This document shows, in pieces, positions 24,508 through 32,213 of a DNA stretch of 62,352 bases; the stretch's first letter is position 1; the number at the start of each line of letters is the position of its first letter. The DNA is from MGBC131033 sp910585655 (lineage in GTDB: Bacteria; Bacillota; Clostridia; Lachnospirales; Lachnospiraceae), in the NCBI GenBank assembly GCA_949502025.1, contig CATBCG010000058.1, forward strand, positions 1-62,352, written 5' to 3'. Both the position numbers and the translations under genes were made by a program. A model generated the notes under the pieces. That model saw only the letters and a program-made list of their open reading frames with translations, was not told the origin of the DNA and did not search any database.

Positions 24508-26127
24508 ATGAACATAGCCGCATACTGCCGTGTATCCACGGACAAGAAAGACCAATTAAACAGCCTTGAAGCCCAAAAAGCTTTTTTTGCTGAATACACC
24601 ACCCGCACGGGTGACACCCTTATAAGATTATATGCAGACGAGGGTATTTCCGGAACTAAAATTAAAAACCGAAAAGAATTCTTGCGTATGATGTCTGATG
24701 CTGAACATGGCTTGTTTGATATGGTAGTGGTTAAGGATATCTCCCGTTTTGCCCGTAACACGGTGGATCTCCTTCAAAACGTCCGCAAATTAAAGTCATT
24801 AGGCATTGAAACGCAATTCCTTACAGCCAACATGACCAGTATGGGTAACAGTGAGTTTGTCCTGACTATCTTCGGCGCATTGGCGCAGGAGGAAAGCGCT
24901 AATACATCCAAGCGTGTGAAGTTTGGCAAGAAGATGAATGCAGAAAAAGGACGAGTTCCTAATATTGTTTACGGTTATAATAAAACCATAGGTGATTATT
25001 TCAATTTGGAGATCAATCAGGAAGAAGCAAATATTATCCGTCAGATTTACCAGTGGTACACCAAAGAAGGTTACGGAGCCGCCAAGATTTCAAATAAACT
25101 AAATGGGAGAGACTTAAAAACAAAGCGTAACTGCCAATGGAGTCAGAATGCTATCTGCCGTATCCTTACCAATGAACTATATACAGGAAAGATCATCAAC
25201 GGCAAGCAGGAAGTAGCCGATTTTTTAACCGGTAGGCGTACCGATAAGGATGAGACAGACTGGATGGTTGTAGAGCGGTCGGACTTACGCATCATTGAAC
25301 CGGAAACATATGAAAAAGCACAGCAAATACTGCAGTCCAGAAATAAAGCATTTAACATCAAACACGAACGCCAGAGCAACAAATATCTATTTTCCACCCT
25401 CATCAAGTGTAAGGAGTGCGGCTGGTCATTTAGGCGTACTGTTCGTACCTATAAAAATACATATGTCCGTTGGGTATGTTCTGGGCATAACGGCAGAGGC
25501 GCCAATAGTTGCCCCAATGCTGTGACTGTGGATGAGGAAGTATTGATTCAGGCATTACAAGATTACTTTTCTGAAATGCTGAAACAGAAAAAGAATGTGA
25601 TCCAGAATGTTGTCCGTGAGTTTCAACGTATCTATAAAGCAAAGGATGAAAATATAGAATACGAAAAAGAATTAAACCAGCAGATTGTCAAACTACAGAA
25701 AACCCGGCAGAAATATATGGATATGTACACAGACGACCTGATCTCCCGCGAAGAACTGAATACCAAAATTGGCGGTATGCGTAAGGAAATTGAGCGGCTT
25801 GAAAACGAACTGAAAATGGTTTCCTACCATTTGACAAAAGGAGAACAATTAGAGTATATTCTTGGCAATACCTTCAAAGCAGTAGAAGATATTACAGACG
25901 TACATCAGATGACCAATGAACAACTCAAACAGATTATCCAGAAAATTGAAGTGGATAAAGAAGGCAATGTGGATATTTTTCTACGCCTGTTCGGAGATTT
26001 GGGACTGGAAGAAGCCGTATTGATCGAGAATACATCAAATACGACTGGAAATGAGCCCAATATAGTGGGAAATAAGCCAAATACACCAGAAAACAATAAC
26101 GTTCTAAATAGTGACAACCATACATAA
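24508..26127 (+). CDS. Large serine recombinase of the spoIIID element
   Basis: This 539-residue recombinase has a resolvase domain with YCRVST (nucleophile Ser10), SRFARN and the GISGTKIKNR region. The recombinase domain covers about residues 170-260. A zinc ribbon (CKECGW and WVCSGHNGRGANSC) and a long coiled coil (about 375-440) follow. It would insert and excise the element at TACAT. The last codons CAT ACA TAA lie on attR: TAA is made of the core T plus AA of spoIIID. In the excised circle the frame runs on for 18 residues (CSRNEIERLIKREVWTIV) to TAG. AGAGAGG precedes the ATG. Confidence 0.92.
   Translation: MNIAAYCRVSTDKKDQLNSLEAQKAFFAEYTTRTGDTLIRLYADEGISGTKIKNRKEFLRMMSDAEHGLFDMVVVKDISRFARNTVDLLQNVRKLKSLGIETQFLTANMTSMGNSEFVLTIFGALAQEESANTSKRVKFGKKMNAEKGRVPNIVYGYNKTIGDYFNLEINQEEANIIRQIYQWYTKEGYGAAKISNKLNGRDLKTKRNCQWSQNAICRILTNELYTGKIINGKQEVADFLTGRRTDKDETDWMVVERSDLRIIEPETYEKAQQILQSRNKAFNIKHERQSNKYLFSTLIKCKECGWSFRRTVRTYKNTYVRWVCSGHNGRGANSCPNAVTVDEEVLIQALQDYFSEMLKQKKNVIQNVVREFQRIYKAKDENIEYEKELNQQIVKLQKTRQKYMDMYTDDLISREELNTKIGGMRKEIERLENELKMVSYHLTKGEQLEYILGNTFKAVEDITDVHQMTNEQLKQIIQKIEVDKEGNVDIFLRLFGDLGLEEAVLIENTSNTTGNEPNIVGNKPNTPENNNVLNSDNHT
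26121..26125 (+). other. attR core TACAT
   Basis: Right junction: element sequence GACAACCA, core TACAT, then spoIIID sequence AAGGACGTTACC. It lies inside the last codons of the recombinase gene. Confidence 0.75.
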
Positions 26128-26287
26128 GGACGTTACCGAACGCCTAGCTCAAATCAATCCAAGCTTAGCAAGTCAGGCAAGGCTTGTGCTGGATCTAAAC
26201 AAATCCGAGCGTCATATCCGGGGCGGGATGGCGACTAAAGAAAAATACCTGCACCAACATCAACTCTGTAGTGAAAGTGGATGCTAA
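26126..26287 (+). CDS. spoIIID: SpoIIID, C-terminal half (codons 39-91)
   Basis: This 53-codon stretch has no start of its own and reads KDVTERLAQINPSLASQARL, then VLDLNKSERHIRGGMATKEK and on to TAA at 26285. The ERHIRGGMATKEKY block is the hallmark C-terminal basic region of SpoIIID. It joins in frame to codon 38 at 13808. No in-frame lesion is present, which argues that the gene is still under selection or was interrupted recently. It converges on the tetR gene 15 bases downstream. Confidence 0.85.
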   Translation, partial: KDVTERLAQINPSLASQARLVLDLNKSERHIRGGMATKEKYLHQHQLCSESGC

Positions 26288-26302
26288 AGACGAAATGTCG
26301 TT

Positions 26303-26932
26303 TTATGACTTGGCTTGGATTCCGGCTAGGAACAGATCGACCAGAGAAAAGAGGAATTCCCGACCATAGCCATGCTCCTCGATATAGTGTGCCTCCCGCG
26401 GCAGGATACGTTGGGCAGCGCCCATTACGGATTGGGTAAATAGGTTCATCATGTATTGTGGGGAGGAGTTCAGGCGGATGCTTCCGTCGTGTACCCCTTC
26501 CTCCAGACAGAGTGTTCCGTAGGAGCTTTCGATATCGTTGGCGTTTCGGAAGAGGGAGGACATTTCCTCGTCCGGATAACGGTCGGTAAAAATCTGGTCG
26601 AATTCATCCAAAAAACGGATTTCCGGGATATGGTCAGTCAGGGCAGAGACATAAGCTTTGGAAAAAGAAGCAAATTTTTCATAGCCGTTTTTACAGGTGG
26701 GTATGTTTTTTTGGCTTTCCGATGGTACAGCGTTGTCTAAAGTGCAAAGGATATCAACGGCAATATAAAAGGAAAGGATTTCTTTGCTTGGAAAACGGCG
26801 GTAGAGCGTACTGCGGCCTATCTGCGCCTGGGCTGCAATGTCCTTCATTTCGGTTTTTCGGATTCCCTGTTCTAAAAATAAGGTTTTGGCAATTGCCAGG
26901 ATCGAACGGTCTATTTCATCAAGATGTTTCAT
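26303..26932 (-). CDS. TetR/AcrR family transcriptional regulator
   Basis: This 209-residue repressor has an N-terminal HTH (IRKTEMKDIAAQAQIGRSTL, YRRFPSKEIL) and a variable ligand domain. The start at ATG 26932 is preceded by AAGGA at good distance; ATG 26938 is an alternative. It is divergent from the Rnf operon, with about 240 bases between them, but no operator is obvious. Its ligand and targets are unknown. Confidence 0.82.
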   Translation of the reverse strand: MKHLDEIDRSILAIAKTLFLEQGIRKTEMKDIAAQAQIGRSTLYRRFPSKEILSFYIAVDILCTLDNAVPSESQKNIPTCKNGYEKFASFSKAYVSALTDHIPEIRFLDEFDQIFTDRYPDEEMSSLFRNANDIESSYGTLCLEEGVHDGSIRLNSSPQYMMNLFTQSVMGAAQRILPREAHYIEEHGYGREFLFSLVDLFLAGIQAKS

Positions 26933-27073
26933 TTTCATCTTCCTTTCTTCTTCTAACTTTACCAAAAAAGAGATATTTTTTCAACATCCATCCTCTGTTT
27001 TTATAAAATAGGGGAGAGAAAACACGAAAAAGCTATAAAAATATAAAATCTGCAAAAAAAAGAAAAATGTGTT

Positions 27074-27101
27074 TTGAAAATAGATAAAACTGTGGTATAA
27101 T
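27074..27101 (+). promoter_or_regulatory. SigA promoter of the rnf operon
   Basis: TTGAAA (27074-27079), 16-bp spacer, TATAAT (27096-27101) with a TGG extended -10. It lies about 73 bases before the rnfC ATG. Confidence 0.75.
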
Positions 27102-27174
27102 AGATATTATGGTTAGTATGCCCCGTTTTGTATGGTGCAGGACGGGAGAATCAAGAAGGAAAGAGGGATATGTG

Positions 27175-28494
27175 ATGCCAACATTTAAGGGAGGGGTTCA
27201 TCCATACGATGGGAAGGATTTGTCCAAGGATAAGCCGATCGTGTTGGTGCAGCCGGAAGGCGATATGGTATTTCCGGTTGTGCAGCATATCGGCGCCCCA
27301 GCGAAGCCGGTAGTAGCCGTAGGAGACACTGTTCTGGTAGGGCAGAAGATCGCAGAGGCAGGCGGTTTTGTTTCTTCCAATATCATCAGCTCGGTATCGG
27401 GTAAGGTGAAGGTCATTGAGCCTCGCCTGACCGTGAACGGGAAAAAGGTATTGTCCATTGTCATTGTCAATGATGAGGAATACCGGACTGTCCCTGGCTT
27501 TGGGGAAAAGAGGGACTATACCAAGCTGTCTAAGGATGAAATCAGGGAGATCGTAAAGGAAGCAGGTATTGTCGGTCTGGGCGGCGCAGGCTTCCCGACT
27601 CATGTCAAGCTGACTCCAAAGAACCCGGAGGCGATCGATCATGTCATTGTAAATGCTGCGGAATGTGAACCGTATCTGACCTCGGATTACCGAATCATGT
27701 TGGAAGAGCCACAGAAGCTGGTCGGAGGTCTGAAAGTCCTATTGCGTCTGTTTGAAAAGGCGAAAGGCGTTATTGCGATTGAGGACAATAAGCCGGAAGC
27801 GATTCGCGTGATGCAGGAGGCAGTATCCGGAGAAAGTAATATTTCTGTGGTATCTTTAAAAACCAAATATCCGCAGGGAGCAGAGCGTCAGGTCATTTCT
27901 ATGGTGACGGGCAGGAAGATCGGATCAGACAGACTTCCGGCAGACGTAGGCTGTATTGTGAATAACGTAGACACTGTGATTTCTATTTATAATGCGGTAT
28001 GCGAGACAACACCGTTAATCCGTCGGATCATTACTCTGACGGGGGATGCCGTGCGTAATCCGATCAATGTCAATGTGCGGATTGGTATGCACTATGCAGA
28101 GATGTTAAAGCAGGCAGAGGGCTTTGTGGAGGATCCGGAAAAGATAATTTCCGGCGGTCCGATGATGGGACAGGCATTATCTACCTTAAACATCCCGGTA
28201 ACAAAGACGTCTTCTTCCTTGCTGGCGTTTAAAAAGGACTCTGTTGCTGCAGAACAGGTGACGGCTTGTATCCGCTGCGGACGTTGTGTATCGGTCTGCC
28301 CAATGAGGCTGGTGCCAAAGAAGTTAGCGGAAGTTGTGCTGCGTGAGGATTACGAAGCATTTGAAAAGATGCACGGGATGGAATGTTATGCGTGTGGAAG
28401 CTGTACCTATGTCTGCCCGGCAAAGAAACCGCTTACACAGCTTTGCGTAGAGGGAAAGCAAGGTGTGGCAGCCAGCCGCAAGGCAAAGGCATAA
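27175..28494 (+). CDS. rnfC: Rnf complex subunit RnfC
   Basis: This 439-residue peripheral subunit accepts electrons for NAD+ reduction. It has the NADH/FMN-type Rossmann-like region (GIVGLGGAGFPTHVKL, NAAECEPYLTSDYR) and two 4Fe-4S motifs, CIRCGRCVSVCP and CYACGSCTYVCP. The start is ATG 27175 behind GAAAGAGGGA; a reading from 27109 would begin within the promoter region. It is first in the six-gene order C-D-G-E-A-B typical of Clostridia. The complex couples ferredoxin:NAD+ electron flow to Na+ or H+ export. Confidence 0.95.
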   Translation: MPTFKGGVHPYDGKDLSKDKPIVLVQPEGDMVFPVVQHIGAPAKPVVAVGDTVLVGQKIAEAGGFVSSNIISSVSGKVKVIEPRLTVNGKKVLSIVIVNDEEYRTVPGFGEKRDYTKLSKDEIREIVKEAGIVGLGGAGFPTHVKLTPKNPEAIDHVIVNAAECEPYLTSDYRIMLEEPQKLVGGLKVLLRLFEKAKGVIAIEDNKPEAIRVMQEAVSGESNISVVSLKTKYPQGAERQVISMVTGRKIGSDRLPADVGCIVNNVDTVISIYNAVCETTPLIRRIITLTGDAVRNPINVNVRIGMHYAEMLKQAEGFVEDPEKIISGGPMMGQALSTLNIPVTKTSSSLLAFKKDSVAAEQVTACIRCGRCVSVCPMRLVPKKLAEVVLREDYEAFEKMHGMECYACGSCTYVCPAKKPLTQLCVEGKQGVAASRKAKA

Positions 28495-28527
28495 GAAAGC
28501 CTGAATAGAAAGAAAGAGGTGTAACAC

Positions 28528-29469
28528 TTGAGTAAGATATATAATGTATCCGCATCCCCGCATATCCGGGATCATGTGAATACGACAGATATTATGTTTG
28601 ACGTTGTTGTAGCGTTGCTTCCAGCCAGTATTTTTGGTATTTATAATTTCGGGCTGAGCGCGTTTTTGACCATTTTGATTACCGTTGCTACCTGTGTGCT
28701 GACGGAGCTGGTGTATGAGGTACTGATGAAACAGAGAGTGACGATAGGTGATCTTTCTGCCGTTGTTACCGGTCTTTTGCTCGCTCTGAACCTGCCGCCT
28801 ACGGTTCCGTGGTGGATTTGTGTGCTGGGCGGAGTGTTTGCTATTTTAGTAGTAAAAATGCTGTTTGGCGGAGTCGGACAGAATATTATGAATCCGGCTC
28901 TGGCAGCTCGCTGCTTTTTGCTGATCAGTTTTGCAGGGCATATGACTAATTTTGTGATGGATGGGGTATCCGGTCCTACTCCGTTAGCTGTCCTTAAAGA
29001 AGGCGGTAAGCTGAATTTGCTGAGCATGTTTTTCGGTACTACAGGCGGGACGATTGGAGAGACCTCCGCGCTGGCTATTTTGCTGGGCGCGGCATATCTG
29101 CTGATCAAGAAGGTCATTACCTGGAGGATTCCGGTAATCTATATTGTGACGACGGTTTTATTTACCGGGATTTTCCATAAAAACGGCTTTGCTCCGGAGT
29201 TTATGGCGGCACAGGTTTGCGGCGGCGGTCTTCTTTTAGGCGCGTTCTTTATGGCAAACGACTATACCACCAGCCCGATTACCGTATGGGGACAGGTGAT
29301 TTATGCCGTTATCTTGGGTATTTTAACAGGTGTCTTCCGTACATACGGAGCCAGTGCGGAGGGTGTATCCTATGCAATTATTCTCTGTAACCTTTTGGTT
29401 CCGTTGATTGAGAAGATTACCATTCCGAGGTCATTTGGAAAGGCAGGTGCAAAGCATGGCAACAAGTAA
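28528..29469 (+). CDS. rnfD: Rnf complex subunit RnfD
   Basis: This 313-residue integral membrane flavoprotein begins SKIYNVSASPHIRDHVNTTD and has about nine helices. The covalent FMN site is expected at the Thr in SGPTPLAVLKEG. It starts at TTG 28528 with AAGAGGTG upstream; no ATG is available at the right place. It forms part of the ion-translocating core with RnfE and RnfA. Its end overlaps rnfG by 14 bases. Confidence 0.94.
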   Translation: MSKIYNVSASPHIRDHVNTTDIMFDVVVALLPASIFGIYNFGLSAFLTILITVATCVLTELVYEVLMKQRVTIGDLSAVVTGLLLALNLPPTVPWWICVLGGVFAILVVKMLFGGVGQNIMNPALAARCFLLISFAGHMTNFVMDGVSGPTPLAVLKEGGKLNLLSMFFGTTGGTIGETSALAILLGAAYLLIKKVITWRIPVIYIVTTVLFTGIFHKNGFAPEFMAAQVCGGGLLLGAFFMANDYTTSPITVWGQVIYAVILGILTGVFRTYGASAEGVSYAIILCNLLVPLIEKITIPRSFGKAGAKHGNK

Positions 29470-30073
29470 GACAAACAACCAAAGTTTTATCAAAGACGCC
29501 CTGGCGCTGTGTCTCATTACCTTAGTGGCAGGCGCACTGCTGGGCTTTGTATATGAGCTGACCAAAGGACCGATTGAAGAGGCAAAGCTCAAAGAAAAGC
29601 TTTCTGCTTATGAGTCCGTATTTCCGGAAGCTGCTGATTTTGCAGAGGATGAGGCGGTGAAGGCAGCCGTAACTTCTGAAGCCTATACCAATGCTTTAGC
29701 GGCGGCAGGCGTAGACCGGGCTGCGGTACAGGAAGCATATCAGGCGCTGGATGCTTCCGGCAATGTGATTGGTTATGCGATGGTCACGGATTCGACCAAC
29801 GGTTATTCCGGGCAGATTTCTATCAGCGTAGGCATTAAATTAGACGGAACGATTTCCGGGATGGAATTCCTGGTGATGAACGAGACACAGGGAATCGGAG
29901 CGAAAGCAACTGAGCCGGATTTCATGAATCAGTTTGTAGGAAAAACGACCGATCAGTTTGCTTTAGGCGAAAACGTCGATGCGATGTCGGGTGCTACCGT
30001 AACCAGTAAGGCTGTCACCAATGCAATGAATGCCGCATTGGTTTTTGTGCAGCAGATGTCGGCGGCACAGTAA
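29456..30073 (+). CDS. rnfG: Rnf complex subunit RnfG
   Basis: This 205-residue subunit has one N-terminal membrane helix and an extracytoplasmic FMN-binding domain. The covalent flavin motif is SGATVTS near residues 180-186. The sequence GIGAKATEPDFMNQF is conserved in RnfG/NqrC. ATG 29456 lies within the end of rnfD. It passes electrons across the membrane between RnfD and the other subunits. Confidence 0.94.
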   Translation: MATSKTNNQSFIKDALALCLITLVAGALLGFVYELTKGPIEEAKLKEKLSAYESVFPEAADFAEDEAVKAAVTSEAYTNALAAAGVDRAAVQEAYQALDASGNVIGYAMVTDSTNGYSGQISISVGIKLDGTISGMEFLVMNETQGIGAKATEPDFMNQFVGKTTDQFALGENVDAMSGATVTSKAVTNAMNAALVFVQQMSAAQ

Positions 30074-30089
30074 GGAGGGCTAAACAAGA

Positions 30090-30788
30090 ATGAAACGATA
30101 TATGGAACGTTTATGGAACGGCATTATCAAGGAAAATCCTATTTTTGTTCTGATGCTGGGTATGTGTCCGACCTTGGCAGTAACGACTTCTGCTACCAAC
30201 GGTCTGGGAATGGGATTGACGACTGCCGTAGTATTGATTATGTCCAATGCGCTGATTTCCATGCTGCGGAAGATGATTCCGGACAGAGTGCGTATTCCGG
30301 CGTATATTGTAGTAGTAGCGTCCTTTGTGACGATTGTACAGCTTTTGCTACAGGCTTATTTAAAGAGTCTAAATGATGCGTTGGGTATCTATATCCCGTT
30401 GATCGTAGTAAACTGTATCATCTTAGGTCGGGCAGAGGCTTATGCTTCAAGGAATTCTGTCGGTCTGGCTATTTTTGATGGTATTGGTATGGGATTGGGC
30501 TTTACCGTTGGTCTGACCTGTATCGGTCTGGTACGTGAGATTTTGGGCGCAGGGACGATTTTTGGAGCTGCCGTTATGCCAAAGGCTTATGAGCCGATTA
30601 CGATTTTTGTAAAACCGGCAGGAGCGTTCCTGGTTGTAGCGATATTAGGCGCTCTGCAGAATAAGTTTAAGTTAAAATCTGCGACAAACGGCTCTGTACC
30701 GGCGACGGCAGGGTGTGGCGGAAGCTGTGACAAATGTTCCGGAAGCGCCTGTGCGGAAAATCATGCCAGGATTGCGGAGAAAAAGTAG
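30090..30788 (+). CDS. rnfE: Rnf complex subunit RnfE with Cys-rich tail
   Basis: This 232-residue six-helix subunit has the typical NGIIKENPIFVLMLGMCPTLAV start and a conserved Cys in helix 1 and helix 4, which bind the intramembrane 2Fe-2S cluster with RnfA. Unusually it ends in a soluble Cys-rich tail (CGGSCDKCSGSACAENHARI). The tail could be a metal site and is variable among clostridial RnfE proteins. Ribosome site GGAGG precedes the ATG. Confidence 0.93.
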   Translation: MKRYMERLWNGIIKENPIFVLMLGMCPTLAVTTSATNGLGMGLTTAVVLIMSNALISMLRKMIPDRVRIPAYIVVVASFVTIVQLLLQAYLKSLNDALGIYIPLIVVNCIILGRAEAYASRNSVGLAIFDGIGMGLGFTVGLTCIGLVREILGAGTIFGAAVMPKAYEPITIFVKPAGAFLVVAILGALQNKFKLKSATNGSVPATAGCGGSCDKCSGSACAENHARIAEKK

Positions 30789-30809
30789 CGAGATTAGGAG
30801 GGAAAGATA

Positions 30810-31388
30810 GTGAAGGATTTGATTTTACTATTTGTATCAGCCGCGCTGGTCAATAACGTTGTATTGACACAGTTCCTGGGGATTTGCCCGTTCCTTGGCG
30901 TATCCAAAAAGGTCAAGACGGCAGCCGGGATGGGAGCTGCGGTTATTTTCGTCATTACACTGGCGTCAATGTGTACGTTTGCGATTCAGAAATTTATCCT
31001 GGATCCGTTAGAACTGAGGTATTTGCAGACGATTGTCTTTATTCTGGTGATTGCGGCGCTGGTACAGTTTGTAGAAATGGTATTAAAAAAGATCAGCCCG
31101 GCGCTTTACAATGCACTGGGAGTTTATTTACCTTTGATTACTACCAACTGTGCCGTATTAGGTGTAGCGATCAACAACATTCAGTTTGAACATACCTTTT
31201 TGCAGAGCATTTTCTACTCGGTAGGAATTGCTTCCGGCTTTACGCTGTCGATCGTGATTCTTGCCGGTCTCCGGGAGCGGATGGAGAACAATACAGAGAT
31301 TCCTAAGTCTTTTCAGGGGTCTCCAATCGTACTGATTACGGCAGCCCTGATGGCGATTGCGTTTAGCGGCTTTGCAGGACTCATGTAA
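30810..31388 (+). CDS. rnfA: Rnf complex subunit RnfA
   Basis: This 192-residue membrane protein is homologous to RnfE in inverted topology. It shows the conserved VNNVVLTQFLGICPFLGVSK and NCAVLGVA motifs, whose cysteines share the 2Fe-2S cluster with RnfE. GTG start at 30810 behind AGGAGGG. Confidence 0.94.
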   Translation: MKDLILLFVSAALVNNVVLTQFLGICPFLGVSKKVKTAAGMGAAVIFVITLASMCTFAIQKFILDPLELRYLQTIVFILVIAALVQFVEMVLKKISPALYNALGVYLPLITTNCAVLGVAINNIQFEHTFLQSIFYSVGIASGFTLSIVILAGLRERMENNTEIPKSFQGSPIVLITAALMAIAFSGFAGLM

Positions 31389-31407
31389 AAAAGGAGGAAA
31401 CGAAGAG

Positions 31408-32205
31408 ATGGATATTATGACTATTGTAATTTCGGCAGCGCTGATTGGCGGCGTTGCTTTGCTCGTCGGATTACTCCTTGGTATAGCAGGAAACTTTTTC
31501 CGGGTAGAAGTAGACGAACGGGAACTGGCAGTACGGGAAGCACTTCCAGGAAATAATTGCGGTGGCTGCGGCTATCCGGGCTGCGACGGACTGGCAAAGG
31601 CGATTGCAGCAGGCGAGGCTTCGGTCGGCGCCTGTCCGGTAGGAGGAGCGGCAGTGGCAGAGGCGATTTCTTCGATTATGGGAGTAAGCGCCGGCAAGAC
31701 GGTTCGTCAGGTAGCCTTTGTAAAATGCGGCGGAACCTGTGACAAAGCTAGTTATAAAGGAAATTATTTTGGCGTACAGGATTGTAAAAAGGCGGCAGTG
31801 GCACCAGGGCAGTCTGGGAAAGCGTGTTCTTTTGGCTGTATGGGGCTTGGAACATGTGTCAGGACTTGCCCATTTGATGCGATCCATGTAGAGAACGGAA
31901 TTGCCGTAGTGGATAAAGAAAAGTGTACGGCGTGCGGTCGCTGTGTTGCGGCTTGCCCGTTAGAGTTGATTGAGCTTGTTCCGTATGAGGCAGAAGCAGC
32001 GGTAGGATGTCATTCTACCGAAAAGGGAAAAGACGTCAAGGCAGTCTGCGAAGCAGGATGTATCGGCTGCGGAATCTGCGCGAAGAACTGCCCGGACGGA
32101 GCGATTATCGTAGAAAACAACCTGGCGCATATCGACCAGAGTAAATGTACCGGATGCGGCACTTGCGTAGAGAAGTGTCCGACTGGCGCAATCAAGCGAC
32201 TTTAG
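31408..32205 (+). CDS. rnfB: Rnf complex subunit RnfB
   Basis: This 265-residue ferredoxin-docking subunit has an N-terminal membrane helix (residues 3-28) and a 4Fe-4S Fes domain with NCGGCGYPGCDGLA. A chain of further clusters follows: CMGLGTCVRTCP, CTACGRCVAACP, CIGCGICAKNCP and CTGCGTCVEKCP. It receives electrons from reduced ferredoxin. The start ATG 31408 follows AGGAGG; the reading from 31357 overlaps rnfA and is rejected. It ends the operon and converges on the subtilase gene 8 bases away. Confidence 0.95.
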   Translation: MDIMTIVISAALIGGVALLVGLLLGIAGNFFRVEVDERELAVREALPGNNCGGCGYPGCDGLAKAIAAGEASVGACPVGGAAVAEAISSIMGVSAGKTVRQVAFVKCGGTCDKASYKGNYFGVQDCKKAAVAPGQSGKACSFGCMGLGTCVRTCPFDAIHVENGIAVVDKEKCTACGRCVAACPLELIELVPYEAEAAVGCHSTEKGKDVKAVCEAGCIGCGICAKNCPDGAIIVENNLAHIDQSKCTGCGTCVEKCPTGAIKRL

Positions 32206-32213
32206 AAAAAGCG

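Larger units (their letters stand above)
13804..26120 (+). mobile_element. 12,317-bp serine-recombinase element inserted in spoIIID (skin-like intervening element)
   Basis: The ends are defined by the two halves of spoIIID, which rejoin in frame when 13804-26120 is removed. TACAT occurs at both edges (13804-13808 and 26121-26125). Gene order is two XRE regulators (minus strand), two unknown proteins, MobC, relaxase, replication initiator, DnaC-like ATPase, small His-rich protein, RloA, RloB, an unknown membrane protein, and a large serine recombinase whose stop lies on the right junction. The mobilisation genes carry lesions, while recombinase and RloAB are open. The layout parallels sigK-skin elements. 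Whether excision is regulated in sporulation is not known from sequence. Confidence 0.88.
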
